Source of the DNA: Pseudomonas fluorescens
GTDB taxonomy: Bacteria; Pseudomonadota; Gammaproteobacteria; Pseudomonadales; Pseudomonadaceae
Assembly: GCF_001307275.1 (NCBI RefSeq)
Contig: NZ_CP012831.1
Location: 1,798,001-1,862,000, forward strand
Direction of reading: 5' to 3'
Length of the DNA stretch: 64,000 nucleotides
Position numbers and translations under genes: made by a program. Positions 60,101 to 64,000 of the stretch are shown here, piece by piece. The notes under the pieces are model-generated. The model made no database searches. It saw only the letters and a program-made list of their open reading frames with translations, and was not told the origin of the DNA. Numbering within the stretch: position 1 is the stretch's first letter; the number at the start of each line of letters is the position of its first letter.

Positions 60101-61215
60101 TCCAGTGCCGACAGATGCTCGGCAGGAATATGCATACGATAACGGGAGGAGGCCTGGCGACCCGGCAGCCATTCGGGGTTCTCGTTCAGCAGCAATTGCA
60201 GGGTGCCCAGACGGGCATCATGATCAAAACCGCTGATGTCGACGCCGCCCAGGGTGGCCGATAACGGCGGAAGGTGGTCGATATCGGCATACCTGCCGCC
60301 TTCGGCGAACAGGACTTCCGCGCGCACCACATCCGAGGCCGCCGCCATATTGCCGAGCAAGCGCATCTCCCGGTCATAGACCTCCTGCAACTGCAGCGAA
60401 ACCGCACCAGCGGCAAGATCGCGCAACTTGAAGCCGTCCATGTCCAGGACACTGCGCCGGTTGCGTTCCAACTGTTGGCGCAGCACCTGCGCATCCTGAC
60501 CGTAGGCACGGGTCAGTAAATCGATCCGGGCCTCATCGGCTGATCCGCCATTCACCACAGCGGCATTGATATGGGCCTGCATCTGTTGTTTCAGAACAAG
60601 GGCATGTTCGTTGTACAGGGCCCCCAACTCGACTTCGGTAATACGCTCATCTACGCCGTGTAAAAAAACATTGGCCTTGGCCGCCTCGACAATAAACCTA
60701 TTGGTTTGCCAGGCCAGTAGTGCATCGCTGTCATACCAGAGATTCAGGGTATAACCCTGCCGGGCCAACACCTGCCGCCATACATTGAGATAATCGCGCT
60801 GAATGTCGCCAAGGCCGCCGCCGAGCCAGACGAAGTGCAACATCCTGGGCACTTCCGTGGGCAACTTTTTCATCTGCTCGGCACTGAACTGGAGGCGCGC
60901 TTCGTGCTGTTCTACTTTGTCGTATATCTGCGGCAGGTCAATCCCGGCGCCGGCAGGGCTGGAGATATGCGTATCCTGGCTGCGCTTGACCCTGCGCTTG
61001 CCCAGCAGCTTGGCGAGCGTCTGTTTCAAGAGCCCCAAGGGCTCGAGCAACCGATGGGAATCCGGCATGCCGATACAGGCAAAGTAATAACGGATGACCG
61101 CGTCGTAGTGCTCATTGTTCTTGTGAGGCAACAGTGCCCGTTCGAGATCGGCCAGTTTGAAAAGGCTGATGAAGGCGAGCGCACTGTCGCCCGTCTTGAT
61201 GTTCGCTTCCTGCAT
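54160..61215 (-). CDS. TcdA/TcdB-like large toxin: GT44-type glucosyltransferase, C58-like protease triad, pore-forming region
   Basis: A 2351-residue protein. Residues about 120-430 resemble the TcdA/TcdB catalytic domain: MLHFVWLGG (Trp130) and AEGGRYADIDHLP with the metal-binding DxD at 311-313. Such domains glucosylate small GTPases. Residues about 830-960 show GGRCYPLAL (Cys845), NSDNHSML (His932) and FFDPNFG (Asp951), the order and context of C58/YopT-like cysteine proteases. A Gly/Ala-rich hydrophobic stretch (about 1225-1320) fits the TcdA/TcdB pore-forming domain. The last 1000 residues are beta-rich without obvious repeats. AAGGAGTG precedes the ATG. No signal peptide is seen. Activities are inferred from motifs. 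Confidence 0.85.
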   Translation of the reverse strand: MQEANIKTGDSALAFISLFKLADLERALLPHKNNEHYDAVIRYYFACIGMPDSHRLLEPLGLLKQTLAKLLGKRRVKRSQDTHISSPAGAGIDLPQIYDKVEQHEARLQFSAEQMKKLPTEVPRMLHFVWLGGGLGDIQRDYLNVWRQVLARQGYTLNLWYDSDALLAWQTNRFIVEAAKANVFLHGVDERITEVELGALYNEHALVLKQQMQAHINAAVVNGGSADEARIDLLTRAYGQDAQVLRQQLERNRRSVLDMDGFKLRDLAAGAVSLQLQEVYDREMRLLGNMAAASDVVRAEVLFAEGGRYADIDHLPPLSATLGGVDISGFDHDARLGTLQLLLNENPEWLPGRQASSRYRMHIPAEHLSALEAFARSGPSLSEVFELPAERLARPFALRALSMELSLTNAFLMAHPGAEILKSVIDRLRSNYELIEASVQLAAQRGVALSDVAGMLVLVEEVFEKRHGSLSRLPMGEVLRAIARISGVATHFGDGIRFESEGTVHLTGPGAMRDGMADYANAHLSAAAAKTLREEAGIAPHLTVNGATEEEQDHSWKEHGNQPEKWLANEQARWRKGEYRTRYSGDIAQLLKHSTVEFQQGWPLIEGRVVLLTDVLERLVEGLGEPFIEAMSQGHDGEIRFEKPLPLSFDDRQRIRRQAPDTLVPVFLSDAKMQSLGIDDVLGEIASGARRVIEVSPVQRLSLGVLLGLDSLDNPRFNAATSELENLANSVAEQAVAGRYAVIERQLFKRRAAGFMNGLVSDPADAPLPSDSALELKKTALKQARTLFQWGRHVARIQKVATLEHRLQVVERSAQVLDGFGRNGVQMVPQDLLLNGDGEAIGGRCYPLALVMSAALAQGDASSGHLRERFFLAVLEPGQADSQAFVQTLEALRDVPMTEVGTRLGQANLDQVRARLEKHIGPRTLMLNSDNHSMLVAKTVSGERAVYHFFDPNFGLCKFDQPEALQQALETFFRTEGMARYYAAYGPDARPEFDLIDLHSKKIAALELADGFTVEHLLKADPLPGKPALAIRQRLNNAHGRSLVDNSHLGSSLLELDSHWWGQQIAQATVGLQDLHDSATPLVPLFETLEITPEGKYRVSLIDPAQPQQPVQVLSDDQRLLRIKNWLSEQFSTLARRPAQTGNVLDPTEAASVHTLNAGFTIQALMNALRGREGDDRTLTTAVRLHAYVNYAQLVHGNVVDVAGLVQLARTALSEERLIARTCAPIVGQALGHAANEGVGAVLGLANVGFDIYQLKTAQTGVETAQFGTQLTFDSASLALTAGGVGAGLAGASTAAAVLGGAGVILGGLAVGVAALAQGFATIAREARQVGQFFDDLEQAYRGDGYHYDHTLAAWVARPSLLVKSIDLNEGTVLLDSPKLYPLRDHFGVPGFDPDNARAIDIRRELGLPGQVGFAPPAGQPIVLPCTPHTTYGYEYKALPFARWRHDRGFDTARRLEKKQADGTWLFLFSFYSFPSDYILNRLNPVYGETVIRVNLDALERTLVVPVLPDAWQGKLAYWLRGAGGRCTVMLNPGADIRLVAPNQTYCRWVLQANWAKDSDIRVEPSGDLYIGTVHVTRVGRQEVLIRTADQLFSVTQGKQQLDLVEQTAPEGLDEQALLDHYKGLAREHRLALPYTPVQRFLIPFEDPRQPRYTTAWYDAHEDRFLYIRDDLEVLGEPQLSVVLEGSAYFHDPEQLQIWQTDCATGLLKRCYLLLIQDGQSTIRSVAADAQGVIHVVQEYVVDKKTVRQYRYLIHDGQLLLSSVTYDTVPQLQALLLANDTLAEWSSLLGNFLRLASGPSSNGLVTVDWQPAPYVSICWAIAPDVRDMAWVRGSDRQLILAQPAKHHARGWDDSIKHLDGLMLLPMADDSDVFFIYQRVTPNQTLCRLQRSVKDGKAQWTHRWVQPDGLKQVLAVERGYVALDDNGLFFNLTAQGALQFAGVSEHWLKGRTRWWQALEPLAKRYPDKDFAIAGLRNAAGDGNLCAWYVTHRLLLCDPGLDKEVRLLGVTPDNQSAWLFDRSSGEVVSQAFFDPQQLDQAFGAGSQLLPGASLPAYRREWTGWRFADVTPEGSGLRGTSVEGVSLALRHQEAATITGVNHAWVRAQDEHLVAALQRLLDAAQHAEFVSVESEPGSLQWYDVQSARLLRVTGKNLPRDFTLLGTQAPLNVLLHAHQDGRVLIYPDKRSIGPFDYVQRNAQVLVVEGEKVGRDLLPLIPDEVNRLVLRMGQGAVTCHLTKPVWLKLESVIVDCRHALDETPVTASTLIWAFDEPGKLVFEIVQAHLVIVDPDSERCLILRDVCSADPALRGEICLGFNAAQSRQVSTFVARLRDLGATGSATLKALLATAPVAE

Positions 61216-61602
61216 AAAAAAGACACTCCTTGGCCTGTCTGGTTAAAAAACAGGCCTATGACAACGCCGCCGCCAGCACGTGTTCTGGCGACCTATTTAT
61301 TCAATTTAATATCTTGCAACTTGGCGACACCTGAAACGTCTGCCAAACACTGACAAGCGCACACCGACAACTTATCAGGCAGGCAAACTAACGCTTAGAA
61401 ACCAACAACTCAAACGGGAAGGCTTTCAATGCATTTCAACGAAGGGTCAAGACTGTAACTTGCGCTTTTATTTATATGAGAAACAAATACAGCGAAAGAA
61501 TCGAATCCACGGTCCTGAAGGCGATGTTTCTCTTCTGTGGCGAGGGAGCAAGCTCCCTCGCCACAGTTTCAAGTGCCATCCATGAATGAACGGTGTCGCG
61601 GT
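61216..61602. other. AT-richer intergenic region upstream of the TcdA-like gene
   Basis: These 387 bases contain no open frame with coding character. They are visibly richer in A and T than flanking genes, hold the promoter region of the toxin gene, and end with a GGCGAGGGAGC palindrome (61535-61566) beyond the cobJ stop. Confidence 0.7.
61535..61566. repeat. Perfect 15-base-arm palindrome (GGCGAGGGAGC REP type)
   Basis: CTGTGGCGAGGGAGC and GCTCCCTCGCCACAG are separated only by AA. It lies 36 bases beyond the cobJ stop and belongs to the same repeat family as 22028-22159. It can act as a transcription-blocking hairpin for cobJ. Confidence 0.88.
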
Positions 61603-63300
61603 TCAGGCAGGTTTGGCCCCATACCAGCGAGGCGTGTACACCCAGTTTCCGCCGGACGCCCGCGGGAACACGCAGGTGGTGGAGGAACCGATCAGGACCA
61701 TGGTGCGCATGTCCACCTGCTCGGCCGTGAGCTGCCCCAACGTGGTGACACGCAGGGTCTGGCCCGGACGGCCGATGTCACGCCCCAACACCACCGGCGT
61801 CTCCGGCGTGCGGTGCCTGGCGACGATCTCCAGCGCACGCCCCAATTGCCACGGTCGCGCACGGGAAATCGGATTGTAGAAGGCCAGCGCCAGATCGGCT
61901 TCGGCAGCCAGGTCCAGACGCTTTTCGATGATCGACCAGGGCTTGAGATTGTCCGACAGCGACATCACGCAGAAGTCATGCCCCAACGGCGCACCGGCCT
62001 GGGCGGCGGTCGCGAGGGAGGCGGACACCCCGGGCAGGATCTCCAGGTCCACCTGATGCCAGGCTGGGTCGCTGGATTCGTGCAACGCTTCGAGCACCGC
62101 CGCCGCCATGGCGAAGACACCCGGGTCACCGGACGACACCACGATCACCGAACGACCCAGGGCAGCCAGTTCAAAGGCGTGACGAGCGCGCTGCATTTCT
62201 TCGCGGTTGTCGGTGCAGTGCAGCACTTGATCGTCGCGAAACGGGCCGGCCATGCGCACATAGGTTTCGTAACCGAGCACATCGGTGGCCCGCGCCAGTT
62301 CGGCTTTCACCGCCGGCACCATCAACTCGGCCGCGCCCGGCCCCAGGCCGATCACCGCCAGGCGGCCGCGCGGACGACCGATTCGGCCCACATCCAAGGG
62401 CTGCGCGGCGACGGCGATGACCAAGTTGTCCGTTGCCGAAACGAGGGTCTCCGCCGGCATCGAGTTGCGGGCCAAGGTGGCGGCATCGCCTGTCGCCGCC
62501 ACAAAGCGCAGCGCCACCCCGAGTTCCAGCGCGGCTTCACGCAAGGCCGTGCTGGCCATCAGCGTATCCGCCGCCACCAGGCACGCCAGGCTCGCAATCG
62601 CCACGTTGGCTTGCTGCAAAGCTGCACGAACGGCGCTTGGCAGATCAGCCACCTCGGCGCTCACCACCACCGCGACACTGCGCGGATAAATCAACAGCTC
62701 ATGGGCACTGGCCTCACGCTCGGCATGGCTAACGTGGATCGTGCGCCGGGCTTGCGGGTCTTGGGGCAACTGCGCCTGATCCAGCCACGGTGCTGCACCT
62801 TCGATGCGCACCGGTTCGCCGGCCAACAGATCGGAGACGAAGCGCTTGCCTTGCTCCAGGTCGCCGAGGCTGTAGCCGCTGGGTGGATTGAGCAGGCACG
62901 TGCCGAAACGCAATTCACCGCTGGTGGTGATCGCCGGCGCGACCTGCAGCATTGCCGCGATGTCCCGGGCCATGCCATTCACCCCGCCCAGGCCGCCCAG
63001 CAGCGGCACCACGGCGCTGCCATCCTCGGCCACTGCCAGCACCGGCGGTTCGGCGCCTTTTTCCAGCAACAGCGGCGCCAGGGTACGGATGACAATGCCC
63101 GCCGCGCACAGGGCGATGACCGGCGTGTCCTGTTGATAAAGTTCGCGCAACGTCGCGCCGAACTCGAGGTATTGCCGATCACCCTCGACCCGCCCGGCCA
63201 GGCCGTAAATCAGGGCGTCCGGGTAACACTGCTGGATCCGTCGGGCTGTTGCCAGGCTGCCGGGGCCGAGGATGACGATGGCCGGGGTCTTGGCGGCCAT
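61603..63300 (-). CDS. cobJ: CbiG-CobJ fusion: precorrin-3B C17-methyltransferase
   Basis: A 565-residue cobalamin enzyme. The N-terminal half (about 1-315) is CbiG/CobE-like (ALCAAGIVIRTLAPLL, GGVNGMARDIA). The C-terminal half (about 320-565) is a tetrapyrrole methylase with the SAM-binding GLGPGAAEL, SSGDPGVFAM and PFYN-like FYNPISRARP segments. It methylates C17 with ring contraction in the aerobic B12 pathway. The fusion is the normal form in pseudomonads (PA2903). ATG 63300 overlaps the cobI stop by one base (TGATG); a GTG at 63312 is the alternative. Confidence 0.93.
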   Translation of the reverse strand: MAAKTPAIVILGPGSLATARRIQQCYPDALIYGLAGRVEGDRQYLEFGATLRELYQQDTPVIALCAAGIVIRTLAPLLLEKGAEPPVLAVAEDGSAVVPLLGGLGGVNGMARDIAAMLQVAPAITTSGELRFGTCLLNPPSGYSLGDLEQGKRFVSDLLAGEPVRIEGAAPWLDQAQLPQDPQARRTIHVSHAEREASAHELLIYPRSVAVVVSAEVADLPSAVRAALQQANVAIASLACLVAADTLMASTALREAALELGVALRFVAATGDAATLARNSMPAETLVSATDNLVIAVAAQPLDVGRIGRPRGRLAVIGLGPGAAELMVPAVKAELARATDVLGYETYVRMAGPFRDDQVLHCTDNREEMQRARHAFELAALGRSVIVVSSGDPGVFAMAAAVLEALHESSDPAWHQVDLEILPGVSASLATAAQAGAPLGHDFCVMSLSDNLKPWSIIEKRLDLAAEADLALAFYNPISRARPWQLGRALEIVARHRTPETPVVLGRDIGRPGQTLRVTTLGQLTAEQVDMRTMVLIGSSTTCVFPRASGGNWVYTPRWYGAKPA

Positions 63301-64000
63301 CAACCCTGCCACCGTTCGCCCGGCACGATGATCAGCGAGAAGTACGGCGAAGACATCGGCTCGACTTCATCCAACGGCACGATTTTCTGGTTGGCCATGG
63401 TCGCTCGCTCGACGTACAGCGCCCGCCCGTCCATGCCCAGTTCCTGGAGCACCTGGCGAACCTTGGGGAAATTGCGTCCCAGCTTCATGATCACCGCCGC
63501 ATCGGCATCGGCCAGGCGACGTTTGAGATCGTCGTGGGGCAAGACACCGGAGAGCACCGACAGGCTCTGGTTGCGATAGACCAGCGGCGCGCCGAGCACC
63601 GAGGCGCCGCCCAGCATCGAGCAGACGCCGGGAATGACTTGGGCCTCGTAACGCTCGGCCAGGCGATCGTGCAGGTACATGTAGGAGCCGTAGAAGAACG
63701 GGTCGCCCTCACAGATCACCGCCACGTCGCGACCGGCATCCAGGTGCACGGCCAACTGCTCGGCGGCGGTGTCGTAGAAGTCGGCGATCACCTGTTCATA
63801 GGAGAGCGGCGCAGGCAGCACCTCGGTGGTGACCGGGTAGACCAATGGCAGCAACGTCTGCGCGTCCTGCAAATGGGCCTCGATGATGCCGAAGGCGTTG
63901 CCCTTCTTGCCCTTGGCGACGAAATACGCCACCACGGGCGATTCGCGCAGCAGGCGCAGGGCCTTGACCGTAATCAGTTCCGGGTCACCGGGGCCCACGC
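63300..64000 (-). CDS. cobI: Precorrin-2 C20-methyltransferase CobI (5' end outside window)
   Basis: The C-terminal 233 or so residues of a SAM-dependent tetrapyrrole methylase. Motifs are [16 protein letters not shown] at the visible start, [34 protein letters not shown], and [13 protein letters not shown]. It adds the C20 methyl group to precorrin-2. The frame is open to the window edge, so the first few residues are missing. Its stop overlaps cobJ, and the two are translationally coupled. Confidence 0.94.
   Translation of the reverse strand, partial: VGPGDPELITVKALRLLRESPVVAYFVAKGKKGNAFGIIEAHLQDAQTLLPLVYPVTTEVLPAPLSYEQVIADFYDTAAEQLAVHLDAGRDVAVICEGDPFFYGSYMYLHDRLAERYEAQVIPGVCSMLGGASVLGAPLVYRNQSLSVLSGVLPHDDLKRRLADADAAVIMKLGRNFPKVRQVLQELGMDGRALYVERATMANQKIVPLDEVEPMSSPYFSLIIVPGERWQG

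Overview
The window is chromosomal DNA of a Pseudomonas, most likely a member of the P. fluorescens species complex. The evidence is high-GC coding, dozens of short REP palindromes of the GTGGGAGCGAGCTTGCTCGC type, and a run from speA to retS whose gene order matches, from memory, P. aeruginosa PAO1 PA4839-PA4856 (speA, sui1, nudix, DUF2333, gcbA, ctpL-like receptor, aroQ, accB, accC, prmA, DUF3426, dusB, fis, purH, purD, retS). No rRNA, tRNA or CRISPR array was recognised.

Layout. 1-7 kb: the end of an adenine/adenosine deaminase gene, an MFS carrier with an ArsR-type regulator, a LysR/oxidoreductase divergent pair and a Bcr/CflA-type efflux pump. 7-10.8 kb: a copper-homeostasis cluster (copZ, a small secreted protein, copA, cueR) with two CueR-type promoters. 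11-14 kb: a RIO-type kinase and an AraC regulator divergent from an SBF-family transporter. 14-19 kb: a thiolase divergent from a FabG4-like reductase and a MaoC dehydratase, with an IS3-family element inserted inside a REP sequence between them. 19-25.7 kb: two DUF4136 lipoproteins, cmoM with a MazG-like gene, a MATE pump and an orphan type VI vgrG/DUF4123 pair. 26-51 kb: the conserved speA-retS block. It is interrupted between accC and prmA by a 1323-residue putative toxin. 51-61 kb: an accessory island with an operon of three divergent paralogous small proteins, a marC gene and a 2351-residue TcdA/TcdB-like toxin. 61.6-64 kb: the cobalamin genes cobJ (CbiG-CobJ fusion) and cobI (cut by the window edge).

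Most interesting content. The 1323-residue protein ends in a segment that reproduces the catalytic signature of CheD/CNF-type glutamine deamidases: Cys1147 and His1164 with the same 17-residue spacing as CheD, and a Ser six residues before the Cys. The 2351-residue protein joins a GT44-like glucosyltransferase (Trp130, DxD 311-313) to a C58-like cysteine-protease triad (Cys845/His932/Asp951) and a hydrophobic, Gly/Ala-rich segment. The three adjacent paralogs (226-269 residues) share a motif that I cannot assign to any known family. Together with the orphan vgrG/DUF4123 pair, these suggest a strain with several anti-eukaryotic or anti-bacterial protein weapons placed at the edges of, and inside, an otherwise conserved chromosomal block. 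Biochemical functions of the toxins are inferred from motifs only.
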